A DNA stretch of 13,858 nucleotides. Source: Mesoaciditogaceae bacterium. Lineage in GTDB: Bacteria > Thermotogota > Thermotogae > Mesoaciditogales > Mesoaciditogaceae. Below, in pieces: positions 7,745 to 13,700 of the stretch. The stretch lies in the NCBI GenBank assembly GCA_015486145.1, contig WFSH01000174.1, forward strand, positions 1-13,858. Reading direction: 5' to 3'. The notes beneath the pieces were generated by a model. That model searched no databases, was not told where the DNA came from, and worked only from the letters and a program-made list of their open reading frames with translations. Within the stretch, counting starts at the first letter, position 1. Every line of letters starts with the position of its first letter. The position numbers were made by a program, and so were the translations under genes.

Positions 7745-8575
7745 TTACAATCTCTCCTTTAATTTATCGAGAACCCTTTCAAATATTTTGGCTGTTTTCT
7801 CCCCGGTTTTTCTGGCAACTTCTATAACTTCTTCAGCTGTAAGTGGTTTGAGATCATTTGGAATTGCCCGATCGGTTATGGACGATATTCCAAGAACTTT
7901 TAAAGCACCATGGTTGGCCACTATGACCTCCGGAACGGTAGACATGCCGACTGCGTCCGCACCAAAATATTGCGCCATTTTGAGTTCGGCCGGAGTTTCA
8001 AAGTTTGGCCCGCTGAATGCGATGTACACACCTTTGTAATACTCTATTCCAAGTTCTTTTGCGGACTCTTCGGCGAATGATATGAGTTCTGGATTGTAGG
8101 CCGCCGACATGTCTGGGAACCTTGTTCCCCATTCTTCCACGTTCTTCCCGATCAAGGGGTTATCTCCCATGAAATTTATGTGATCGGTGATGATCATGGG
8201 ATGTCCAGGAACGAATGCGTGGTTTATACCACCTGCTGCATTTGTGATGAACAGGTATTCAACTCCCAACAGTTGGAAGAGCCGTATTGGCATGGTAACT
8301 TCTTTCATCGAGTATCCCTCATAATAATGGAATCTTCCGTTCATTAACACGACTTCTGTTTCATTCCAACGACCGAAGAGCATCTCCCCAGCGTGGCCAG
8401 GAGCGGTGGAAATCGGGAAATTGGGAATATCTTTGTACTCGATCTTTTGAGAAACGTCAACCGCTTCTTTTATAACATCAAGCCCAGAGCCAAGAACGAC
8501 GGCAACTTTCGGCATATGATCGATTTTGGATCTTACAAAATTCGTCGCATTTTTAACTTTTTCTACGTAATCCAT
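7745..8575 (-). CDS. Purine nucleoside phosphorylase paralogue, Asp variant
   Basis: This second trimeric PNP/MTAP-superfamily enzyme has 276 residues from the chosen start. It carries VLGSGLD, STAPGHAGEM, GRFHYYEGY, TNAAGG, SGPNFETPAELKM with E193, and GMSTVPEVIVANH. It then has SSITDRAIPND, where D235 takes the place of the base-contacting Asn of human PNP. In human PNP an Asn243-to-Asp change opens the enzyme to adenosine, and MTA phosphorylases also use Asp here. This copy is therefore predicted to accept 6-aminopurine nucleosides such as adenosine, 5'-deoxyadenosine or MTA. The ATG at 8575 is preferred over a start at 8620: GAAAGGAG sits 9 nt before it and it lies 2 nt after the radical SAM stop, while the longer version would overlap that gene by 43 nt. 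The next gene is its paralogue. Confidence 0.92.
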   Translation of the reverse strand: MDYVEKVKNATNFVRSKIDHMPKVAVVLGSGLDVIKEAVDVSQKIEYKDIPNFPISTAPGHAGEMLFGRWNETEVVLMNGRFHYYEGYSMKEVTMPIRLFQLLGVEYLFITNAAGGINHAFVPGHPMIITDHINFMGDNPLIGKNVEEWGTRFPDMSAAYNPELISFAEESAKELGIEYYKGVYIAFSGPNFETPAELKMAQYFGADAVGMSTVPEVIVANHGALKVLGISSITDRAIPNDLKPLTAEEVIEVARKTGEKTAKIFERVLDKLKERL

Positions 8576-8577
8576 GT

Positions 8578-9534
8578 TCAAGTACTCCTTTCTTGAGAAT
8601 TTGCGAATTTTTTTCTCCAACTCGCACCATTTAGGTAGTTAAAATCGCTTCCTTGAAATTTTCCAATGCTTTTCAATCCTTCTTCAACACGACGTTTTGC
8701 TTCAGGTGCGCTCATCTTCACTGACCAAAGTGCTTTTGCCGGTGGAGTGGAAATCAGGCGATGTATCACGATCTTTGGATCGAGATGGGTCAAAAACGCC
8801 ACGGCTCGCCGCACGTACTCGTCGGAATTGAGTGGCTTGAAAAGACCCTTTGAATAGTCACGTGCGATGGGGGTGTTTGGCACAATGTAAAGTGAATGCA
8901 TTTTTACTCCGTCAATTCCAACGGCCGATAATAGTTTAGCACATGCAATCTCGTCGTGAATACTGTCAGATGGAAAATCAAGTATAACATGAGCTATGGT
9001 TTCAAAATTATAACGCTTTGCACTCAAAACCGCATCGATAAATTCGGCAACAGAATGACCTCTGTTTATACTCACCAACGTATTTTCGTTGATCGATTCA
9101 AGGCCGAACTCCACGAATATATCGATTTCTCTTTTAATGGATATTTTTTTTAAAAGTTCGGCCACCTCATTTGGAAAAGCGTCAGGCCTTGTGGAAACAT
9201 CCAAAGCCACCACGTCGTCCACGATGGGAAGATTGTAAACTTCCTCTAATTCCGATAACGGAGCGTACGTATTTGTGAAAGACTGGAAATACGCGATAAA
9301 CCGTGTGGCGTGGTAACGTTTTTTTGCATGTTTGATACCTTCGAGCATTTGAGTCTTGACATCCAAATTGCGAAATCTGTTCGCGAATCCACTTCCCGTT
9401 TCTTCACAAAAAGTGCATCCGTTGATGCCCACTGTGCCATCACGATTTGGGCAAGTTTTGAAATATGAAATGGATATTCTTTGGGTCCTTCCACCGTACT
9501 TTTCTCTTAAGTACGGTGCGAGTTCTCTGTACAT
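8578..9534 (-). CDS. Radical SAM protein, YhcC/YtqA type (TIGR01212-like)
   Basis: The protein has 318 residues and the extended cysteine motif of this subfamily, CPNRDGTVGINGCTFC (about residues 28-43), where the three Cys should hold a 4Fe-4S cluster for radical SAM chemistry. Also present are FIAYFQSFTNTYAP, VVALDVSTRPDAFP, IFVEFGLESINENTL, INRGHS and GVKMHSLYIVPNTP, all typical of YhcC/YtqA proteins. I recall a link between B. subtilis YtqA and tRNA wobble-uridine modification. That is family knowledge and is not shown here. Radical SAM enzymes often release 5'-deoxyadenosine, which the neighbouring phosphorylases might salvage (inference). The ATG at 9534 shares one base with the preceding TGA (TGATG). 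A TTG directly before it is also possible. The Shine-Dalgarno is weak, so coupling to the upstream gene is likely. Confidence 0.9.
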   Translation of the reverse strand: MYRELAPYLREKYGGRTQRISISYFKTCPNRDGTVGINGCTFCEETGSGFANRFRNLDVKTQMLEGIKHAKKRYHATRFIAYFQSFTNTYAPLSELEEVYNLPIVDDVVALDVSTRPDAFPNEVAELLKKISIKREIDIFVEFGLESINENTLVSINRGHSVAEFIDAVLSAKRYNFETIAHVILDFPSDSIHDEIACAKLLSAVGIDGVKMHSLYIVPNTPIARDYSKGLFKPLNSDEYVRRAVAFLTHLDPKIVIHRLISTPPAKALWSVKMSAPEAKRRVEEGLKSIGKFQGSDFNYLNGASWRKKFANSQERST

Positions 9535-10025
9535 CAAGATTTAACACCCGAAAATACGGAAACGAATTTTTTGAGTTCTCTTTGTACTCGGTCGAGAACG
9601 ATATCCTCCTTGGAATAGATCACAAAAACCATATCTCGAGAATACCAAGCTCTGATTCCTTTTTTAGAAAACGCACCAGAGAACCACCACGCTTCAGTTT
9701 CTAAAGCTTTCCAACTACCGCTCAAATGTTTTACCCAATGGTACCAAAAATCGTGCAATTCAAATGAATTTTTGAATTTTCCAACTTTCAACTCTACCGA
9801 AGCTGAAGTTGATACGTACGTAACGTTCAGTTTTTCGACGAGTGCCGCTTTGAATTTTATAAAATTTGGTGGATGTATTTCCACGACGTAAGTCTTTATT
9901 GAAAAACCTTTGGGGGTGAAGTAACGAAGCTTAGCTATATCAAATTGAGTCAGAACACATCCACTCAAGGTTAACACGATCAAAAGATCAAATGCGAGAA
10001 TCGATAGAATTAACGGTTTTTTCAA
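9534..10025 (-). CDS. Putative lipoprotein of unknown function
   Basis: I do not recognise this 163-residue protein. It has a lipoprotein signal: KK at 2-3, a hydrophobic stretch to about 20, and lipobox LSGC with the lipidated Cys at 23. This places the mature part outside the cytoplasmic membrane or in the periplasm. An Asp at 13 interrupts the hydrophobic run, which is unusual. The mature part is about 140 residues, mixed alpha/beta in appearance, Trp- and Tyr-rich in the middle (FWYHWVKH, WKALETEAWW), and ends in a lysine-rich helix (VQRELKKFVSVF). The start is TTG at 10025, supported by GAGGTGAT 7 nt upstream and by the lack of an early in-frame ATG. It overlaps the end of mtaD by 38 nt and the next start by 1 nt. 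An enzyme-assembly or substrate-binding role cannot be inferred from what is visible. Confidence 0.8.
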   Translation of the reverse strand: MKKPLILSILAFDLLIVLTLSGCVLTQFDIAKLRYFTPKGFSIKTYVVEIHPPNFIKFKAALVEKLNVTYVSTSASVELKVGKFKNSFELHDFWYHWVKHLSGSWKALETEAWWFSGAFSKKGIRAWYSRDMVFVIYSKEDIVLDRVQRELKKFVSVFSGVKS

Positions 10026-11238
10026 AACGCTCTATCACCTCACCGAGATCTACGTTGCAAAAACTCCCGTCGTAGATCCATTTTCCACCCACCATCACCT
10101 TTTCAATCGCCGCTGTGTCAAAAGAATAAATCAAATGTGAAAAAAGATTTTTTCTTGGGAGCATGGAGAGTTTGTTGGGATTTATGATCACGATGTCGGC
10201 GAGCATTCCAGCCGAGATCTTTCCGACGTCAAATGGAAGTGGTTTTCGTGCATTGCATGTTGCCATTTTAAAAAGCTCTTCGACTTTCATCACGGTTGGG
10301 AGTTCTCTATATGCCCTTTGAATGAGAGCACCAAATTTCATCTCGTTGAACAAATTTAAAGAATTGTTTGATGCGGCTGAATCGGTACCAAACGTGATGT
10401 TAACTCCATTCGAGATCGCTTCTGAGATGGGGGCAATGCCATTCCCGAGTTTTGCGTTGGACGTTGGATTGTAGGAGATCGTGACCTTTTTATGGGATAA
10501 AAGTTTGAGTTCTGTGTCGTTCAGATGTGTACCGTGAGCAACAATGGTCTTTTCGTCAAAAGCACCGATGGAATCCAAAAAATCCACCGCTTCGACATTT
10601 GCACGCGATCTAAAATCTGCCCGTTCGGATGGGCCTTCCAAAAGATGAAATGTCAAAAGGGATTCGTTCGATCTTGCCACTTCCACACTTTCTTTGAAAT
10701 ATCCATTTGAGCATGTGTACAGGGCATGTGGCCCCACGCCACCTCTGATGAGTGGGTTGGAAGAGTATCTATGTATGAAATCTTCGCATTCTTTCAATTT
10801 TTCTTTGCCATGTCCGTCAACATCGGCAAGTCCGCGGGCGACGACTCCGCGTATTCCAACATCTTCTGCCGCTTGCGCCACCGCATAGGGAAAAAAATAC
10901 ATGTCAACGAAGGTGGTGATCCCGTTTTTGACCATTTCCATGAAACCAACTAAACTGCCAATGTACACATCTTCTTCGGTGAGTTTTGATTCACGGGGAA
11001 ATATGTAATCTGAAAGCCATCGATCCAGTGGAACATCTTCGGCGACACCTCTGAAGAGAGTCATTGCCGCGTGCGTGTGGGTATTTATGAGACCTGGCAT
11101 AACGATCATGGAATTCATGTTTTCTTCCACTTCGGCTTCCACAAAATCCACAAATTTTCCCTCGTCTATGTAAAGGTCTTTCTTCTCAATGGAGAGATCT
11201 TCATTGATGACAGAACAGTTCTTCAACACTCTTTTCAT
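9988..11238 (-). CDS. mtaD: 5-methylthioadenosine/S-adenosylhomocysteine deaminase (MtaD-like amidohydrolase)
   Basis: A 416-residue amidohydrolase-superfamily enzyme of the group that includes T. maritima TM0936, it hydrolyses the 6-amino group of MTA, SAH, adenosine or 5'-deoxyadenosine to give the inosine analogue and ammonia. Metal ligands are visible: H54 and H56 in NTHTHAAMTLFRG, the His of FHLLEGPSER with its Glu three residues on, the His of VAHGTHL, and the Asp of FGTDSAASNNSLNLFNEMK. The substrate-side GVGPHALYTCS is present. The C-terminal part has the amidohydrolase small domain (GKISAGMLADIVIINPN) and an IEKVMVGGKWIYDG strand. The ATCNARKPLPF segment is less typical than the usual ATxxGAxALG. 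It starts in an ATGA overlap with the aldolase gene and runs 38 nt into the lipoprotein gene. A guanine or cytosine deaminase is less likely, given the NNSLNLFNEM motif. Confidence 0.88.
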   Translation of the reverse strand: MKRVLKNCSVINEDLSIEKKDLYIDEGKFVDFVEAEVEENMNSMIVMPGLINTHTHAAMTLFRGVAEDVPLDRWLSDYIFPRESKLTEEDVYIGSLVGFMEMVKNGITTFVDMYFFPYAVAQAAEDVGIRGVVARGLADVDGHGKEKLKECEDFIHRYSSNPLIRGGVGPHALYTCSNGYFKESVEVARSNESLLTFHLLEGPSERADFRSRANVEAVDFLDSIGAFDEKTIVAHGTHLNDTELKLLSHKKVTISYNPTSNAKLGNGIAPISEAISNGVNITFGTDSAASNNSLNLFNEMKFGALIQRAYRELPTVMKVEELFKMATCNARKPLPFDVGKISAGMLADIVIINPNKLSMLPRKNLFSHLIYSFDTAAIEKVMVGGKWIYDGSFCNVDLGEVIERFEKTVNSIDSRI

Positions 11239-11897
11239 TCTCTGTACTCTCTCAACTTTCTGTAAGAAGTCGTGTAAGCATCTCTCATTTTGTGAATTTC
11301 TTCTTCAGAGAGCACGCGTGGGGATTTGCTTATCTCAAGAGATTTCACGTAAAGCATACACGCTTTCTCGCACATCACGGCCGAGAGCACAGCGTCTTCC
11401 AAAGTGGGGCCAACGGACGTTTGTCCGTGGTTGGATAAAACGACAGCATTCACGCTACCGAGTTTTTCAACCACTTCGTCAGCCAGTTCCTTGGTTCCAG
11501 CCGTTTGATAATTCGTCACCTTTATGGGACCTCCAAGGGCCATCGCAAGATCTTCAGTGAGAAGAGGAATCTCTTTGAGTGTTGCTGAGGCGATTGAAGA
11601 GTACAAACTGTGTGTGTGTACAATGGCTTTGACGTCTGCTCTTTTTTTGTAAATACTCACGTGCATTTTAAGCTCTGAAGAGGGTTTCTGGTTTCCATGT
11701 AAAACGTTTCCGTTCATATCGCAGATCACGAGATCTTCTTCACGCATGTCATCGTATGGAATTCCACTGGGAGTTATCAAGATATTGTTATCTTCTAAGA
11801 GTACAGAAATATTTCCCCAGGTTCCAAAAACCAAATTAAATTCTTTGATATCTTCGCAAGCCTGAAGGATTTGAATACTCTCTTTCAACTTTGTCAT
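11235..11897 (-). CDS. Class II aldolase/adducin family protein (L-fuculose-phosphate aldolase-like)
   Basis: A zinc-dependent class II aldolase of 220 residues. Family motifs are GTWGNIS (25-31), TPSGIPYDDM (42-51), KPSSELKMH with the catalytic Glu at 75, zinc ligands H94 and H96 in VHTHS, and H157 in SNHG. These enzymes split or form a ketose-1-phosphate, giving dihydroxyacetone phosphate plus an aldehyde. Relatives include fuculose- and rhamnulose-phosphate aldolases, the 5-deoxy- or methylthioribulose-phosphate aldolases of salvage shunts, and the dehydratase MtnB. Sequence alone does not choose among them. Its place directly before mtaD and two PNP genes favours a nucleoside-derived sugar phosphate (inference). 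The ATG overlaps the preceding stop as ATGA. AAGG lies only 2 nt before it, so initiation probably relies on coupling. Confidence 0.88.
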   Translation of the reverse strand: MTKLKESIQILQACEDIKEFNLVFGTWGNISVLLEDNNILITPSGIPYDDMREEDLVICDMNGNVLHGNQKPSSELKMHVSIYKKRADVKAIVHTHSLYSSIASATLKEIPLLTEDLAMALGGPIKVTNYQTAGTKELADEVVEKLGSVNAVVLSNHGQTSVGPTLEDAVLSAVMCEKACMLYVKSLEISKSPRVLSEEEIHKMRDAYTTSYRKLREYRE

Positions 11898-12217
11898 CGC
11901 CTTTCGTTTATTCGAGAATTTTCAGTTTTTAGCGAATATTTGCTGATATATTCAATGTTCTTGGATATCTCTTCGATCTTGTTCAACGTTTTTTCCATAC
12001 ATTCTTTGAAGACTTTGTCGAAATTTTGCGAATCACGCATCAACTTTGAAAGCATAGCTTTTGGGATGTGTCCTTCAAAATTTTTCAGAAGTTCTAATTG
12101 TTTTTGCCTGATATCGGATAAAGATTTGATTTTTGAAATGTTTCCAATTTTTGCCGCTTCGATCATTTCGAGTGTCAGTTCATCCACCGATTCCAAGATC
12201 TCGTTGATTTTTGGCAT
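11894..12217 (-). CDS. Small helical protein, possibly FliT/FlgN-like
   Basis: This is the first gene of the operon: 107 residues, almost entirely helix-forming, no signal peptide, no cysteine in the first 70 residues and no recognisable enzyme motif. The pattern VDELTLEMIEAAKIGNISKIKSLSDIRQKQLELLKNFE, followed by a second long amphipathic helix (KVFKECMEKTLNKIEEISKNIEYISKY), recalls FliT or FlgN flagellar export chaperones. That resemblance is loose and no flagellar gene is nearby. The ATG at 12217 is preferred over the open frame extending to 12376: GAGGTGAG lies just before it, the upstream extension is atypical, and a -10 box sits inside that extension. It ends in an ATGA overlap with the aldolase gene. 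Confidence 0.65.
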   Translation of the reverse strand: MPKINEILESVDELTLEMIEAAKIGNISKIKSLSDIRQKQLELLKNFEGHIPKAMLSKLMRDSQNFDKVFKECMEKTLNKIEEISKNIEYISKYSLKTENSRINERR

Positions 12218-12238
12218 TTTGCAACTCACCTCGACAAA

Positions 12239-12247
12239 ATTATAGCA
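12239..12247 (-). promoter_or_regulatory. Extended -10 promoter of the ten-gene minus-strand operon
   Basis: On the minus strand TGCTATAAT is a perfect -10 box with the TGn extension. No good -35 sits 16-18 nt upstream (GTGTTT region), as is common for extended -10 promoters. The predicted transcription start, near 12232, falls at the first G of the Shine-Dalgarno GAGGTGAG (12225-12232). This gives a 5' leader of only about 15 nt. Confidence 0.6.
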
Positions 12248-12289
12248 TTTCTCCAACTCAAAACACACTTTTATCGTCGAATTTAACCT

Positions 12290-12318
12290 TTGGTTGGTGT
12301 AAAATATTGTGATATATA
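12290..12318 (+). promoter_or_regulatory. Promoter of the DUF89 gene
   Basis: TTGGTT (12290-12295), a 17-nt spacer and TATATA (12313-12318) form a promoter on the plus strand, with a TGA extension just before the -10. The predicted start is near 12325, inside or directly before GAGGTGAT (12324-12331), so the leader is about 10 nt. It lies back to back with the operon promoter, about 45 bp apart, so a regulator bound between them could affect both. No clear operator palindrome is visible. Confidence 0.5.
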
Positions 12319-12334
12319 AAAGCGAGGTGATATT

Positions 12335-13189
12335 TTGAAAGCTTCCAGTGAATGTTTTCCGTGCGTTTTGGCACAAGCTCGCCGAAATTTAGATGAATGG
12401 GACGGGAGTGAGCGTCAAAAATTTGAAGCGATGATCGAAAGTGTAAAAAGGCTTGAAAGTGCGAAATTTGGCATGAAGCCGATAGAGCTTTCGAAGCTTG
12501 TCAACGATGCGATTAAAAATTTTACCGGCGTCGAAGATTTTTATGCCGTTAGGAAGAGAAAATTGAACGATAACGCGATGAAGATCGTGAAAGAAGTGCT
12601 TGAATTGGCAAAGAACTCCGACGATCCAATTAAGACGTTGGTTCTCGCCGCTGTACTTGGTAATCATCTCGATTTTGGTGTGAAAGATGTGGAATTGGAT
12701 CGAGAATTTATCACTTTGGTAAAAACTTCTGAGTTGTTCATCGATGATTTTGCGGTCTTTATGAATCGACTTTCAAGTGCAAAAATGCTTTTGTACATTT
12801 TGGATAACACGGGTGAGGCGGTTTTCGATAAAGCTCTTGTTGATGAGATCAAAGATGAGTTTAAAGTGGAAGTAAAAGTTGCCGTACGAAGTGCACCGAT
12901 AATAAACGACGTTACAAAAGAAGATGCACTTTATATTGGATTCACCGAAGATGAGATCGTCGAATCAGGCACCACTATGGCAGGTATGTCTTTAGATGTT
13001 GCATCGGAAGAATTCGCCAATTTGTGGAAAAAAGCCGACCTTATAATTTCAAAAGGTCAAGGAAATTTTGAAGGTTTGGAGGAAATACACGATGAAAGAC
13101 TTTTTTTCCTTCTTGAGGCAAAATGTTCCGTTGTGGCAAGAATCGTGGGAGTTGAAGTGGGCGGAATGATCTTGAAAAATTGGAAATAA
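12335..13189 (+). CDS. DUF89/ARMT1-like damage-control phosphatase
   Basis: A 284-residue protein of the DUF89 family, subfamily I type (short archaeal and bacterial proteins with two N-terminal Cys). The characteristic start MKASSECFPC gives C7 and C10. Metal and substrate residues lie in LDNTGE (156-161, with D157 and N158), RSAPIINDVT (185-194) and SKGQGNFE (239-246), all intact. Members are metal-dependent phosphatases acting on sugar phosphates and damaged phosphometabolites; the substrate here is unknown. TTG is the start, with GAGGTG 5 nt upstream. It is transcribed away from the nucleoside operon, so a shared theme of sugar-phosphate clean-up is possible but inferred. Its last 21 codons and stop are repeated exactly, inverted, at the window end. 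Confidence 0.85.
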   Translation: MKASSECFPCVLAQARRNLDEWDGSERQKFEAMIESVKRLESAKFGMKPIELSKLVNDAIKNFTGVEDFYAVRKRKLNDNAMKIVKEVLELAKNSDDPIKTLVLAAVLGNHLDFGVKDVELDREFITLVKTSELFIDDFAVFMNRLSSAKMLLYILDNTGEAVFDKALVDEIKDEFKVEVKVAVRSAPIINDVTKEDALYIGFTEDEIVESGTTMAGMSLDVASEEFANLWKKADLIISKGQGNFEGLEEIHDERLFFLLEAKCSVVARIVGVEVGGMILKNWK

Positions 13190-13212
13190 CACGTAGATAA
13201 AAGGATCTCTTC
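13124..13212 (+). repeat. Left arm of an 89-bp perfect inverted repeat
   Basis: The arm covers codons 264-284 and the stop of the DUF89 gene plus 23 bp of downstream sequence. Every base is the reverse complement of 13770-13858; the match ends at 13212 and runs to the window edge on the other side, so its true length is unknown. Confidence 0.95.
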
Positions 13213-13216
13213 AAAA

Positions 13217-13245
13217 CGAGATTCCGGTTCGGTGGCCGGAATGAC
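13217..13245 (-). repeat. GTCATTC-type palindromic element, first copy
   Basis: ATTCCGG (13221-13227) pairs with CCGGAAT (13236-13242) around an 8-nt loop. Read on the minus strand it begins GTCATTCCGG and ends GGAATCTCG. The element at 13548 begins GTCATTCTGA and ends GAATCTCGA, so they look like the same family in opposite orientation. A run of five T follows at 13248-13252 on the plus strand, so this hairpin may also end the DUF89 transcript. Confidence 0.6.
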
Positions 13246-13257
13246 CATTTTTCATAA

Positions 13258-13306
13258 CCAAAGCGATAGCTGCGAAGAAAGGCACAGAACGTGTTGAAAA
13301 AGTGAA
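13258..13306 (+). repeat. Direct repeat copy A (49 bp)
   Basis: It matches 13460-13508 at 42 of 49 positions with no gaps. It begins CCAAAGCGATAGCTGCGAAG, then has an imperfect hairpin GGCAC/GTGTT around CAGAAC that uses two G-T pairs. Weaker similarity to copy B continues about ten bases upstream. Confidence 0.8.
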
Positions 13307-13459
13307 GTATTCAATGATGAATGTGTGAGCATACTTTGATCTTGTTTTTTCGTTTTTACCATCCCTTGAAGCCTTCGTCAAAACATATGAAGACGCCATA
13401 CAAGATGTGAAAGAACAGAGCAAGATTGCACAGTGTGCAATGTATTCTTGCTTTCACGA

Positions 13460-13508
13460 CCAAAGCGATAGCTGCGAAGGAAGGCACAGGATGTGCCGAG
13501 AAAGCGAA
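13460..13508 (+). repeat. Direct repeat copy B (49 bp)
   Basis: This is the second copy of the repeat at 13258-13306, offset by 202 bp. Its central hairpin GGCACA-GGA-TGTGCC is perfectly paired, while copy A has wobble pairs and one mismatch at matching positions. Confidence 0.8.
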
Positions 13509-13511
13509 TCT

Positions 13512-13547
13512 AACAGGATGCTAGTATGCAGCGTGCTCTGTTTTTTT
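13512..13547 (+). terminator. Terminator-like hairpin followed by seven T
   Basis: AACAG (13512-13516) pairs with CTGTT (13538-13542), and ATGCT (13518-13522) pairs with AGCGT (13530-13534, one G-T), leaving a small internal loop. The stem runs directly into TTTTTTT (13541-13547). The stem is weak, so the T-run is the main support. Confidence 0.4.
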
Positions 13548-13634
13548 GTCATTCTGAACTTGATTCAGAATCTCGATCCACCTTGTTAGTTGCTTGGAGG
13601 TCCTGAATAGTTCCTTCGGAACTTTCAGGATGAC
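13548..13634 (+). repeat. GTCATTC palindromic element (MITE-like), second copy
   Basis: The 87-bp unit starts GTCATTCTGAA and ends TTCAGGATGAC, which are reverse complements except for one position. Each end forms its own hairpin: ATTCTGAA/TTCAGAAT around CTTGA (13551-13571), and a 13-bp stem TCCTGAA-AGTTCC/GGAACT-TTCAGGA with one bulged T and a TTC loop (13601-13630). No transposase or target-site duplication is visible, so movement is inferred from shape only. Confidence 0.6.
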
Positions 13635-13700
13635 GTTAAGGTCAAAGACTCTAATAAAATAACGAATCAGTTTTGACAAGGCTTCAAAAAAATTACACTC

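Larger units (their letters stand above)
13413..13547 (+). ncRNA. Candidate structured RNA or multi-hairpin element ending in a T-run
   Basis: AACAGAGCA (13414-13422) is the exact reverse complement of TGCTCTGTT (13534-13542), and the latter runs into seven T (13541-13547). Inside are a hairpin AGCAAGA-TTGCAC/GTGCAA-TGTAT-TCTTGCT (13419-13452) and a perfect hairpin GGCACA/TGTGCC with loop GGA (13484-13498). The outer helix competes with part of the first inner hairpin. No convincing promoter lies upstream. It could be a small RNA with its own terminator, or only a decayed mobile palindrome. Confidence 0.3.

Noticed and set aside
8576..8620. N-terminal extension of the Asp-type PNP from 8620
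   Set aside because: It would overlap the radical SAM gene by 43 nt, while ATG 8575 has GAAAGGAG at good spacing and sits 2 nt after the previous stop.
11894..12376. 160-residue version of the FliT-like ORF starting at 12376
   Set aside because: The first 53 codons run through the intergenic promoters, overlap the DUF89 start on the other strand, and lack a Shine-Dalgarno; the ATG at 12217 has a strong one.
13211..13423. 70-codon minus-strand open frame
   Set aside because: It spans the GTCATTC hairpin and direct repeat A, has no Shine-Dalgarno and no family resemblance.
13258..13508. CRISPR array
   Set aside because: There are only two degenerate copies 202 bp apart, with no regular spacers and no cas genes nearby.
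13407..13589. 60-codon plus-strand open frame in the repeat region
   Set aside because: It crosses hairpins and a T-run, has no recognisable protein pattern, and is better explained by the repeats.
13673..13699. TTGACA followed by TACACT as a plus-strand promoter
   Set aside because: The -35 is perfect but the spacer is only 15 nt, the -10 is poor, and nothing recognisable lies downstream.
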